Source: Plumapathes pennacea (taxonomy: Eukaryota; Cnidaria; Anthozoa; Antipatharia; Myriopathidae). Taken from it: DNA of 64,000 nucleotides. This document shows, in pieces, positions 1 through 10,160 of this stretch. Under the pieces are notes generated by a model. The model searched no databases, was not told where the DNA came from, and saw only the letters and a list, made by a program, of their open reading frames with translations. Position numbers and translations under genes: made by a program. The first letter of the stretch is position 1. Each line of letters starts with the position of its first letter. The stretch is taken from the NCBI GenBank assembly GCA_964036295.1, contig OZ038468.1, forward strand, positions 16,618,683-16,682,682, given 5' to 3'.

Positions 1-363
1 ACTGGCGCTACAATGGTTTGTTTAACCAAAAGGTGACAAATAACCCCAGGCTCCTCTGTTTTGTAGTTTTTTGAGAGGCTAATTTTCGCGTAACTTCCAC
101 TGTTTGAAGAATAAAACAGAATCGTGCACAACTCAAAGCGAAATAATCTGTGAACGAACTTGTTTGTTCTTGAGATTAGATATTACAATCGTTTGATTGC
201 TTTCGGTGCAAGTTTTTGAAATTGAGTACGCTGTCAATTAAATTCTATAAAACACTTTGAAAACGCTCACTCTTCGATTTCTGATCTTTTTTTGTTCGCA
301 ACACAAAGCAGTACATTCGTCTCCGTCGTAGTTTTTTCTGAGCCTTTTCAATTCTGATCAGAA

Positions 364-582
364 ATAAAATATTGAACAGAGAATTCAATTTACTCTCTTG
401 TATGCACAATATTGAGCAACGAATTCTATTTTCTCATTATTGTACAAAATATTGAGTAATTAATTTCTTTTTCTTCCAGTATACAAAGTAGTAAACAAGA
501 ATTCAATTTTCTCTCTATTATACAAACTATTGAACAAAAAAATCAATTTCCTCTTCCAGCCATACAAAATATTAAACAAAGA
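364..582. repeat. degenerate tandem repeat, ~40-bp unit, about 5 copies
   Basis: Units starting near 366, 406, 446, 484, 522 and 563 share an AATATTGA(A/G)CAA core followed by GAATTCAATTT and a pyrimidine run. The copies have diverged. The array lies upstream of the first recognised EGF exon, probably in an intron. The rest of 1-720 is AT-rich and I see no coding exon in it. Confidence 0.75.
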
Positions 583-720
583 CACGAATCTGGCGACACT
601 TTCTACTGGAAGGTCAGGAGAGATTGTCAAGGGTCTAAAAGTTGTAAGAATAACAGATTTATGTTGGGCATGTTTATATTATATAGTGAATTAAACCTAT
701 AACGTGGTTGTTATTTGCAG

Positions 721-3445
721 ACTCTGTGTGCCGCAAAACCATGTCAAAATGGAGGAACATGCATCATCTTGTACAAAGATGACACTCAATATCGATGTGA
801 ATGTGTACCGGGCTATGAAGGAAGGAAATGTGAGACAGGTAATTGCGAGTCTCTCCGCCTCTCCCTCCCCTCCCCTCCCCTCTCTCTTTCTCTGTCTGTC
901 TCTTCCATTTGAAGACTTTATAGAATGAAATTACAGCAAATGTGACATACTGCATTATTTTTTTCAACATCAGAAAAATATTTTTTCTCTCTTATTGTTA
1001 CAGCTGTTAAAAGTGGCTTTAACAATTCTCCCAGTGTGTTTAGGGTCATGCAAATATAGCCAAATGGTACTGCCAACTCAAGCCAAGTTTGCAAAATCAC
1101 TGAACTTGCGTGCCGGTGGCCAAACGGTATTCCCACGTCGAGCCAGGCTCTTTCCCCTACCCCCCCTCCCCCCCAGGCGAGGAAAAGAGCCTAGTAACGA
1201 GGATGGCAAACTCGGTGGCCAAACGATGGCCAACTCGAGCCAGCGCAAACTTGGCTAGAGCTAACAGTACCGTTTGGCAAGGGCTTTAGAATCCGATGGC
1301 TGACTGATCCATTAAACGGATTTTGTTTTTTAACCAAGCCCCTTTTGCTGACTTTACTTTCCATGTTTAGAAACCAATATGTGCTCCAGCAGTCCTTGCT
1401 TGAACGGAGGAACTTGCACTAACCGTTTCAATGGCTACGAATGTCGTTGCAATTCGGGAGTTATCGGAGGCCGATGTGAGCAGGGTAGGCACAGCAGAAC
1501 ATAACTTACACCAATCTTGGGCACAGGGCGCAGAGGAAGTCGCTTGCTTTCAATCATATAAAACACTATATATTGACCTACACGATGGATACCGTAGAAT
1601 GATTGCATCGCGGGCGCGCAAAGGCATACACTGCAATCGTCCTAAGGTATTCTTCGTGTAGGTCAATATATAGTGTTTTACATGGTGATCTTGGGGACCT
1701 GCGAACTGAGTCATCTTCGCTGGAGCGGATTCAAATTACCAGTTTCCAAATGTGCGAGCGCCAAAGGCGCGAGCTTTTATGGGGTCCGAGGGGGGTCAAA
1801 CGTCTGCAGTTTGTTGACCAAAAGCATGAGGGAAAGAATCCAGGTTTAGCTTAATCGACCTTTGAACAACTGGGCCCGGTTTTTCAAAGCACCATTAGGC
1901 TAATCCTGGATTAGGTCTAAACTTTCCTGTCATTTATAAGCCTGAAAATGTGAAGATTTTGTCCACAGCGACTTCCTTTATGCATTTTTAAGCTGGAACA
2001 AGCTTTCTAGTCCATCTTCGAACAAAACTTTGCAGTTTATTGGCAGAGGGGTCGAGAGAAAGAATTCGTTAATCCTGGATTAGCTTAGTCGGCTTTCAAA
2101 AAACCGGGCCCTGGGAAGAAAAAGAAGGGATTTGATTAACCCTGACTGAACTTAACCGTTAATTGAATTCTCTTTGGGTTCTTTTAGATATTAACGAATG
2201 CTCATCAGATGACCTCAACAGTTGCCATAGTAACGCTGCTTGCATCAACACTGTTGGATCGTACACTTGTAAATGTGATCCACCTTATTCTGGAGACGGA
2301 AAGACCGCATGTGGGATCGTAGATTCAGGTGATTAACTTATTCACTCCCAAGCGCAAGATACAGTTTCTCCTAACCTTTTAGAATTAAAGTGTATGAGTG
2401 ATGTAGCTAGGGAGGGGTATATAGTTTTGGATTACAGTGTACTGCGCAGTTCTGAAAACCCATACCAACACTAATATACCATACTTTTGCAGCGTTTTAG
2501 GAAGACCTGTATCACAATAGTGATACATTTCGATTTTCTCCTTCAGTTTCTCACCAGAAACATATTGTACAGTAGGGAGAACTTGGCTTTTGATACCTTG
2601 CTAAGATGAAAGTTGATTGAACTATCAATTCTCACTACATTACTCATACATTTTACTCTTAAAAGGTTGGGAGAATCTGTATTTTGAGAGAGTTAAGACC
2701 ATATACCCAAGTAGCAAATTATACTGCCCTATTCCAGACCAAAGAGACAAAATCTATACACCTTATTCCAAACCGACCTGGGTCGGGTACATGTGTGTAC
2801 ATTCGTACAATGCGAAACACAACAATTTTGAGGCATTCTGTGCAAGATTTACAATTAAGTAAGCAGTGGCCCTCATGAACTCGTTTCCATGTAACTCGAC
2901 GCAGGCTAATCCACACAGCGGCCATTTTGGAATAGGATGTGTGCCCTATGCTTGAACATGATTGCACATGCCTGTTAAATGGGGCAGCAAGGTCAAAGAG
3001 ATGGTCAGATGGTTATAGTGCTTTAGCCTAGTTGAGATCAGACGGTTTATGATTATTTACAGTTTAAATCCGTTTGTTACTAGGATGCCAACACCACATG
3101 AATCTGACTGATGCTGACCGAAATGTATCGTTTGTCGGTGGACCGTCGTATCTGTGCGACCGAAGCATTACACCTGGCTGGTATCGTTTCCAGGGCTCCG
3201 CCGGCACCAAAATGCCAACTGCATGTGTTCCCAAGTATCATTGCAACACGCATGCTCCTGGCTGGTTGGATGCTGGACATCCTTCACCGTATGAAGGCGT
3301 TGTGATTGGTAAGGTCTGTTTTAATTGGAGTGGCAACTGCTGCAATTGGTACAGGAACATCGCAGTCAAGAATTGCGGAATGTTTTATGTGTATTACCTT
3401 TACCCGCCTTCTGGATGCTCCCTGCGCTATTGTGGCACTGACTGA
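721..3445 (+). CDS. EGF-like / D8C (uromodulin-like) secreted protein, 3' part of gene
   Basis: Four coding exons are visible: 721-838, 1371-1484, 2188-2328 and 3084-3445, with stop TGA at 3443-3445. Exons 1 and 2 each encode an EGF domain (CxxxxCQNGGTC and CLNGGTC cores, then CxC...GxxGxxC). Exon 3 encodes a calcium-binding EGF domain (DINECSS start, [10 protein letters not shown] core). Exon 4 encodes a Cys-rich D8C domain as in uromodulin, OIT3 and GP2, with the hallmark segments GWYRF, CGTxxP-like spacing and a C-terminal CSLRYC. All internal exon joins are phase 1, usual for shuffled EGF modules. The protein ends directly after D8C, with no ZP domain or membrane anchor, so a secreted or matrix protein is likely. 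The start and signal peptide must lie upstream, perhaps off the window. Family identity is solid; the biological role is unknown. Confidence 0.82.
1559..1680. mobile_element. 122-bp MITE with perfect ~27-bp terminal inverted repeats
   Basis: The left end TAAAACACTATATATTGACC is the exact reverse complement of the right end at 1661-1680, and the match continues through CTACACGA. The size and TA at both ends suggest a Tc1/mariner-type non-autonomous element. It sits in the intron between EGF exons 2 and 3. Confidence 0.8.
1872..2111. mobile_element. MITE, GGGCCCGGTTTTTCAAAGC family, copy 1
   Basis: Inverted termini GGGCCCGGTTTTTCAAAGC and GCTTTCAAAAAACCGGGCCC are each followed inward by a TTAATCCTGGATTA-type segment. 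A second copy in the opposite orientation lies at 33094-33332. It is in an intron of the EGF/D8C gene. Confidence 0.8.
2341..2690. repeat. two fragments of the TTAA-flanked CACTCCCAAG MITE family
   Basis: The segments near 2341-2400 and 2536-2685 match the two ends of the element that is complete at 12853-13064. About 130 bp of unrelated sequence lies between them, so the copy appears interrupted or rearranged. It is within the last intron of the EGF/D8C gene. Confidence 0.6.
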
Positions 3446-3559
3446 AGGTTTTTTCTTCGGGGAGGAGAGGAGGGAAGGAGTTGTTGGTTTACAGAACGAG
3501 TGACTGTTGAATTGAAAAATTATGTCCAGTGAACTATTATCAGAGACAAACGCAGTGGT

Positions 3560-3588
3560 TTATAATAATAATAATAATAATAATAATA

Positions 3589-3663
<75 letters not shown>
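3560..3663. repeat. (AAT/ATT)n microsatellite with an internal strand switch
   Basis: About eight AAT units run directly into a long run of ATT units, making a hairpin-capable microsatellite just past the EGF/D8C stop codon. The rest of 3446-5160 has repeat fragments (a MITE remnant near 4945-5132, a poly-A tract near 4850-4867) and no convincing gene. Confidence 0.85.
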
Positions 3664-3666
<3 letters not shown>

Positions 3667-4944
3667 TTCAGGTCGAACTTTGAACTGTTTCCTCAGCCAC
3701 CCATCACTAAAGTTCTTAGAGCGTTTTTCGGATACCTGTCAAAAATAATTGCGTGCTTGTTTTGGTGTAGCATTTGTTACGCTTTCGAAATGGTTTAAAC
3801 AAGTTTGACAACATTTATAGTCAATTAGATGCAGAAATAAAACCGGATAAGGATCTGCGCGCGCACTGCCCTACGTCAGGTGTACAGCAGCATTTTGTAT
3901 TTAGAAATGTATCCCAAGATACCGCGCGGCTTAGCCAGCTTCAACTTGGCCGTGCTAGATTGTGTCAGTCCGACTGGTAGTTTCCAGGGCTCGGGCTTTT
4001 TTGCGTGAAGTTACCTGGGGACTAATCGAGAAGGTGTCAAAAGTAAAGAAGGCTTGGTCATACAGCCAAAAAGAAACACTCGTTTGGCGATTCCAACAGA
4101 ATCGACAAACGTCATGCGAATGACCTGGGCACGAGGTTGACGCTGGCCAAAGTATGCGGGCGCGTTAATCCTGGATAAATTAGAGTAACTGGGAGAAATT
4201 GACTGAAATGAAAAACCGCTTCAGTTCATTTTTGTCTGTCAAGGTTTATTTTTACTGTCACAGAAGTTGATTTATGCACTTTGTAAATATTTAATTGCGT
4301 CATGAGAACGAACTCATTGTAAATTACAGTAAAGTAAAGCAAAGAATGAATCGGGATCACTGGATCATAGTGATTATCATGCAGCGATCCGAGCGATCGG
4401 CGCAGCAATAGAAAATTTGCCAGCGTTATGATCGCTCAATATTTTTCAGTGGTCCAAGCGATCTGGTATGGAAACGAGGCTTTGTGTTATGCAATCAACC
4501 TCGTGAGGGCCATCCGCGCGAGATGCCCTCGACAAATGAGGTCGATCATGTTATGTGAAAAGACCATTTCCGACGTGCATTTGAAGAGAGGCCTAAACCA
4601 AAACCTTTGTTATGAAAATTAGTTTGATTTGCATCTAAACTAATTAAAGAAAAAGGTTTCAAACAAAGGCAGCCAGCTTCTAGTTTGAAATGAGCCATTC
4701 ATGTTAGTCAGTAAATTGTTGCTGACAAACACAACATGAAAACGCATAATCGGCAACTTATAAACGTTAACCTTGATGTATAGAACCGTCTCCTGCCAAG
4801 AAAAGCGGGAGGTTACTTGTTTGCTTTTTTCAGTCCACCATTTTGTATCTAAAAAAAAAAAAAAAAACAAAAACAGAATTCCCTGTCGGGGGTCCTTTAA
4901 ATAGTGCACCCACACGTTTCATTAATGTCCCGACTCCTGACAGT

Positions 4945-5132
4945 GATCTACTTCAATTTCCTCTTTTATTCTCTCACCAGAGGTAAATGATGTAGTATGG
5001 AGAATTTGCTGCTTGATAGTTCACTCAGACAAAAGCTGATTGACCTATTAATTCTCACTGTGTCACTCATACATTTTCTTCTTGGATAGTGAGGAGAATT
5101 TGTATTCTGAGCTCAGGAGTGAAAGGGTTAAA
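4945..5132. mobile_element. CACTCCCAAG MITE family, 5'-eroded copy
   Basis: It matches the complete element at 12853-13064: the TTCTCTCACCAGA, GTAGTATGGAGAATTTG and GGAGTGAAAGGGTTAA blocks appear in order. It ends in TTAA. The left terminus is not recognisable. Confidence 0.65.
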
Positions 5133-5159
5133 CTGTTGTTAGGTGGCACGTAATTATTA

Positions 5160-5224
5160 CAGTTTAGCCAGCGAGCCACGAGCTGATCAGTCTACTGATT
5201 TTCTGCGGGAAGGATCGGGCACGG
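5160..5224 (+). other. probable untranslated 5' exon of fucosyltransferase copy 1
   Basis: The sequence ending GGGCACGG followed by the donor GTAAGACAGTTTTATATCAT is closely paralleled at 8341-8404 (GGCACAG, GTAAGACGGTTTTACATCAT), in the same position upstream of the second fucosyltransferase. A splice acceptor stands just before each coding exon (TTTTCACCAG at about 6200, TTTTCACCACTAG at about 10120). I infer a non-coding leader exon; its 5' limit is a guess. Confidence 0.5.
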
Positions 5225-5371
5225 GTAAGACAGTTTTATATCATTAGTATTTGCCTCGTTCAAACGTAGCGGTTTATGAATGTAGGGCTATCGTTGTGTC
5301 GAACTCAAACAATTACAGCCAGCATCTCTCCACAATGGCCACCGTTGAGACAGAGTTCAAGTAGAGGCCGT

Positions 5372-5431
5372 TTTAGGTCAGGTACTTGAATTGCAGTCGG
5401 CCGACTGCAGTTTAAGTACCTGACCTGAAAC
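5372..5431. repeat. ~60-bp palindrome
   Basis: AGGTCAGGTACTTGAATTGC and its near-perfect inverse GCAGTTTAAGTACCTGACCT flank a central GTCGGCCGAC. The two arms have essentially no loop. It lies in the inferred leader intron of fucosyltransferase copy 1. Confidence 0.8.
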
Positions 5432-6231
5432 CATCGAGATTCATGGTCTTTTGCTAATATTTTACAATTAATTCCATGTGCCCACATCACAAAGCTATTG
5501 TTGATTCTGTGGCCGTTATGTTTGGGGTTAGAGTCCAATTTTGTTGCCGGGCCGTTGATGTTGTCGAGTAGTGATCGTTGTGTTTGAGGTTTCTGTGTGT
5601 GTCTGTGTGAGTAAATGTATGGATTGGTAGCCGGGACCATAAAACCTGACCGTTTACAATAAAATCGCCGTTAGAATAAAAATTTCCGTTACAATAAAAA
5701 TCGCCGTCAAGCAGGTAGCGCAACATCCAAAACTTAACATAGATAAACTTAAAAAAGAAATAAAATTACCCGGGGTTACCTGTCGTCAAACTGCAAGCAC
5801 TATCCATATTGTATCAACTAACACTCAAACAATCCACGTTTTTCGCATCTGTCTTTGATATGCATATAACGATGTATCCACAGCAACAAACAAATGTTCT
5901 GTTTCCCAGACGATACAACTGCCGGAAAATCCAAACCGCTTTACCTCGACGAAGAAGGAAAACCGTTAGATCTGTGAGGATTTCCCTTGACGATAATTTT
6001 CCAGTCATTTACTCTTGATAACTCGAACGCTTAAACTAATTTCTAGATCCCTCGAGGGCAATTTCCCAGTATTAAATTCAACTTCGGTAACTGTGACTCC
6101 TGATGTCTTCGGTTTTTCCTGAAAGTTTAAGTTATCTCTTCTCACTGTTCTTATTTTGACTTTGTCCGTCAAGTAACTCTTTTTTTATGTTTTCACCAGA
6201 AAATTCCGGTGGAGTGATTATCACAGCCACG

Positions 6232-7362
6232 ATGAGAATAAGTAAGCGCAGAGTTTTTTTGTATCTCGTATTTTTTATGGCTTTGTCGCCCGTGCTCGTA
6301 GTCGTACACCATACGCTGGTCAGAAAATTAAAAAGAGATGGCCACCAAGAAAACTCACGAAACAGCATCGAGTACCAGGAACATGCAACGCACAAAAAAA
6401 TAGCAACTGCAATGCCGATGTTAATCTTGTATTGGTCTACTATTTTTGGAAGGAAAGTCCATTTTTCGCCAGAAGACCTACAAATGGGCGATTGTCCAGT
6501 CCCATGTGAAGTGTCCGCCGATCATTCTCGAGCAAATGAAAGCAATGCTTTTATTGTGCATGCTAGAGACGCACACATGATACCACCATTGAAAGCTGTG
6601 CCATGGATCTTACACACAAACGAAAACCCAGTATACACGCCCGTATTAGAGGATCCTCGATTTATGTCTCAATTTCAATTGCTAATAAGTTATCGCCTGG
6701 ACTCTGATATTCCATCGCCTGTCTTTCCAAGGCCCGAACTTACGCCCCCAGTTCCTTTTAAAGAAAAATACGGCAATATTATGGCGACTTTCTCAAACTG
6801 TGAAAAGGTCAGGACTGAGTATATGAAACAGCTGATGAAGTACGTACCAGTAGATTCGTATGGAAGCTGCTTGCGAAACAAAAAGGGTCTAATTGGGATA
6901 TACAAGACGGCTTTTAAGGAGCAGAAGATGAATCTTACGCGTTTCTATAAATTTTCCCTGGTATTTATGAATCAAGACTGTGATTACTTCGTGGATGATC
7001 GGCTGTATCATGCTCTGTCCAGTGGTTCAGTTCCCGTGTACATGGGAACAGACAAAGTGGACGAGTTCCTCCCTGGCAACCTCAACAAGTCCATCATAAA
7101 AGTCCGCGATTTTAAAAGTCCAAAGGATCTGGCCGACTATCTGAAATATCTCAGTAACAACGAGACTGCGTACAACCAATATCTGGAATGGAAGTGGAAG
7201 GGACTTGGGGATATCGAGAATACCGCCATCGAGCGATTTTGGAACCCAAAGTACCCGTTTCTATGCCAAATCTGCGTTGAAGTGTCAAAAGGAAAGCACC
7301 GCAAAGACGGTCTGCAGGCGGATTATTGTACAGCAAGGCGTGCCCAGGATTGGGGCATATGA
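6232..7362 (+). CDS. GT10 alpha-1,3-fucosyltransferase, tandem copy 1 (376 aa)
   Basis: A predicted Golgi type II membrane enzyme that would transfer fucose from GDP-fucose to glycans. One coding exon. I start at ATG 6232 because an acceptor (TTTTCACCAG, ending near 6199) separates it from the in-frame upstream ATG. Residues 1-8 are short and basic, and residues about 9-24 are a signal anchor (FLYLVFFMALSPVLVVV). A short stem follows, then the GT10 catalytic domain, with AVPWILHTNENPVY, the donor-side block around YGNIMATFSNC and DSYGSCLRNKKG, and the signature FYKFSLVFMNQDCDYFVDDR followed by LYHALSSGSVPVYMG. The usual TEK of the GDP-fucose-binding signature is replaced by DDR, a conservative change. 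The protein ends in a Cys-containing tail. It is highly similar to the copy at 10161-11327, including flanking non-coding DNA. Acceptor specificity cannot be read from sequence. Confidence 0.88.
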   Translation: MRISKRRVFLYLVFFMALSPVLVVVHHTLVRKLKRDGHQENSRNSIEYQEHATHKKIATAMPMLILYWSTIFGRKVHFSPEDLQMGDCPVPCEVSADHSRANESNAFIVHARDAHMIPPLKAVPWILHTNENPVYTPVLEDPRFMSQFQLLISYRLDSDIPSPVFPRPELTPPVPFKEKYGNIMATFSNCEKVRTEYMKQLMKYVPVDSYGSCLRNKKGLIGIYKTAFKEQKMNLTRFYKFSLVFMNQDCDYFVDDRLYHALSSGSVPVYMGTDKVDEFLPGNLNKSIIKVRDFKSPKDLADYLKYLSNNETAYNQYLEWKWKGLGDIENTAIERFWNPKYPFLCQICVEVSKGKHRKDGLQADYCTARRAQDWGI

Positions 7363-7488
7363 CACTGACAGTTACTCTAATAATAGACCAGCTGCGGCGT
7401 TGTGCATAAAGCTGCATTGGTGAGATAATAACGAAAAATTCGTACTTGATGATTGTACTATTTAGCCAGTTATTTGCCCTCATAAAGC

Positions 7489-7625
7489 CGTTTTTGCATG
7501 ACTGTCGAAAGTAGAGTCGTGTGATTGCTTTGGTTTTGCGTTTGCTACGCTTTCCGATTGGTCCTAACAAGTTTAGCAACCTTCTTGGTCAATCAAGAGC
7601 AAAAGCAAAACCTGGTTGCAATTTT
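7489..7625. repeat. AT-rich interspersed repeat (GACTGTCGAAAGTAGAGTCG family)
   Basis: It contains GATTGCTTTGGTTTTGCG and CGATTGGTCCTAACAAGTTTAG, which recur at 17590-17720 and, inverted, at 32516-32828. It is probably one half of the longer MITE seen complete at 32516-32828. Confidence 0.6.
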
Positions 7626-7892
7626 GAGAATTGCAGCATAAAACTATCTTATGAAAAGATTTGTTATGCTCCCACGAGACTTTCTCAGACTAAGTTTTAA
7701 GATATTCAAAATTGGACGTTTTTAGGCGAGGGAGAAAGCACTTGCTTGCATTCGCCGTTGGAACTAAAACGATTAATACTTGGGCCATATAGAATTAAGG
7801 GTTTGTTCTGTCTCCATTCGCCAAAGAAAATATTTTGGTAATAATTCATGGGCAAATTAATGGCACTCACTTTCACTCCTACAAATGAAAAA

Positions 7893-8165
7893 TATTCTTA
7901 TATCACTCAAATGAGTGATATAAGAATAAAGCTCTCAATGAGTACATTCTAATAGTCATGGGTGTTCATTTGCAACTCCTGAATTGTCAAATGAAACCTA
8001 AAGGTGTGACCACTTTAAAGAAAGCTCTCAATGAATACATTTTAATTTTAGCAGTGTTTACTTCCAACTCCTGAACTGTCTAATGAAACGTAAAGGTGTG
8101 ACCGCTTTTAAAGGGAAGCTCTCAATGAGTACATTCTAATATTAGTGTTCACTTCTGCATTTCCA
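7893..8165. repeat. three-unit tandem repeat (CTCTCAATGAGTACATTCTAAT family) with a 36-bp palindrome
   Basis: Three units of roughly 90 bp carry, in order, AAGCTCTCAATGAGTACATT, a TTCACTTCCAACTCCTGAA-like block and ACCTAAAGGTGTGACCACT. The array begins with a near-perfect palindrome at 7893-7928 (17-nt arms, 2-nt loop). The same repeat is again tandem at 18358-18670, with single units at 19435-19500 and 31615-31700. Confidence 0.75.
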
Positions 8166-8340
8166 GGGTCATACATATTTCATACACCCTTTCCATGTAA
8201 ATAAATGACAGGTCATGGTGCACAATCATCCTCGTTCCCATGCTAGAGAAAAGAGCCTGGGAACTAGGATGGGTGCGTGATCATGAATGTTGTCTGTGAA
8301 TGTTGCTGCATTGTTGTACTGTGCTTTGTGGATTTTGTGC

Positions 8341-8404
8341 TTAGCTGAGCCAGTTGATCACAGCAAAATCTGGTACAGATTTCCTGTAGAGCGTTCAGGC
8401 ACAG
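8341..8404 (+). other. probable untranslated 5' exon of fucosyltransferase copy 2
   Basis: This is the counterpart of the leader exon at 5160-5224, with matching donor context GTAAGACGGTTTTACATCAT. It is followed by about 1.7 kb of intron-like, repeat-rich DNA before the coding exon at 10161. Confidence 0.5.
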
Positions 8405-8699
8405 GTAAGACGGTTTTACATCATTAAGTTCGCCAGTTTAACACAAATGATAATCGTTGGACAAGCTCTACTCTTGAGCGACGAGTTGAAAACTCACTTC
8501 GCGCTGTCACCATGCCCAACTCAACACATCAAGTGTGACTGATTAAGGGGCCTATCACACTGAAAGTTTAGATCAAACTGAGATCAATCCAGACTAAATG
8601 CGAGCCGAATACGAACAGTCAACACGGGCCCAAAATTTGTCAGCGACTGAATAGACAGTCGTCAACACGACCAAAGTCAATATCGCGCCACTTGTGGTA

Positions 8700-9012
8700 T
8701 CATTAACTCAAACGGGATTCTCACCTTCAGTAGTCGCGTCCCGTCGGCTTGGTTGAAAGGCTACGGTCGAGAGAATTTCTGGCTTGCAAGAAGGCACTCT
8801 GAAATGGAATTCAAAAAGGAAAAAAACAGACAGGAAAAAAAAAAGGAAAACAAGAAATCCGATCACCGTATTTTACGGAGATCCCGCTAGTATAGAGATA
8901 TTGTCAGTTCGAACTGAAGCGCCGGCACAAGCAAGCCAGAAATCTTCTCAACCGTAGCCTTTCAACCAAGCTGAGGACGCGATTACTGAAGGTGAGAATT
9001 CCGTTTGAGTTT
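8700..9012. mobile_element. ~310-bp inverted-repeat element, with part repeated at 9215-9315
   Basis: The left arm (CGGGATTCTCACCTTCAGTA, then CTTGGTTGAAAGGCTACGGT) is mirrored by the right arm (ACCGTAGCCTTTCAACCAAG, then TACTGAAGGTGAGAATTCCG). The central part (GGAATTCAAAAAGG, a poly-A run, AAATCCGATCACCGTATTTT) occurs again at about 9228-9318, so a direct duplication followed. It lies in the inferred leader intron of fucosyltransferase copy 2. No coding exon is visible in 8405-10160. Confidence 0.7.
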
Positions 9013-10160
9013 AGAAGAAGAATTTCAGCTGTCAGGTGACAGGATGGCCGCATGTTCGAAAAACGGAGAGATTCTGATGTCGGTGGTTCGACGAGTCGAG
9101 TACGGTCGAGTGAAAATGCACTACAAACGTTTGTACTTTAACACTGTAAACTGCGTTTGAGACACTTAAAATGGAATCGAGTGGTACATGCACTATAGAA
9201 GTCTGTACTTTGACACTGTAAAATGCTCAAAATGGAATTCAAAAAGGTAAAAAGAAGGACAGAAAAAAAAAAAAAAAGAAAAGAAATCCGATCACCGTAT
9301 TTTACGGCCGGATCCCGCTAGTCTAAAATAAACTGGTAACCAAGTTAGAGCACTCCTTTGTACGGCAACTGATACTCGAGCAATCCAAGTGTTCTCTCAA
9401 GTCTTTCGCTTATCTGTTTGGTATGCACAAATATTTATCAAACTTGATTAACAAAATTTGCATCTAATGCTCCGTTGTCTTTTCCGCAATGAAGAAAGGG
9501 TTGACTTGTATTGGCCTCAGGTTACAAAATGAGAAAGGGTTTTGATTACCAAATGAAAAACCCCAGCATAGTGTGAAAGAACACCTAAAAAGAGCGTGCA
9601 ATTTGATACCTATTTTTGCCGCAAAATCTGTTATATCTTTTTCGTCTCATCAGGACGTTTTTATATCATAAACTGTCAAAGAGCCAAAGTGGTTTTATAT
9701 TTGTTTCTTTCAGAACCACAGGCGGCCCTTGCTTTGTTTGTAAGTCGATTTTTATCGATTCCACCGCGGCGAAAGCTATAAATCCCCCTAAACAGCTATA
9801 AATGGCGCCACAACCACAGATAAAGTATGATTATTTGAGGGAGTTAAATTGTTATTTTGGGTATTGCGGTAGTTTGAGATTGTTAAGCCAGAGCTGTCTC
9901 GCCATTTGAATGGTTTGGAACTTACAGTGGACTCAGGCCGGTGAACCAACTAATTTCTGGATCCCTTGAGGAAAGTAGTTTACCCTTGATTGATAAATTG
10001 AACCGATCTTTGCTTCCTCCGAGGTTTCGCGGTTATCCAGATTCTAGTGTTTTTATGTTTTGATGCGTCGACGTTGCCCACTCCATGAAGTTAACTTTTT
10101 TTTTAATGTTTTTCACCACTAGAAAACTCTGGCGGAGTGATTATCAGCCACGATAGCAAG

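Noticed and set aside
3529..3798. Frame with a long poly-Ile run
   Set aside because: Pure translation of an (ATT)n microsatellite.
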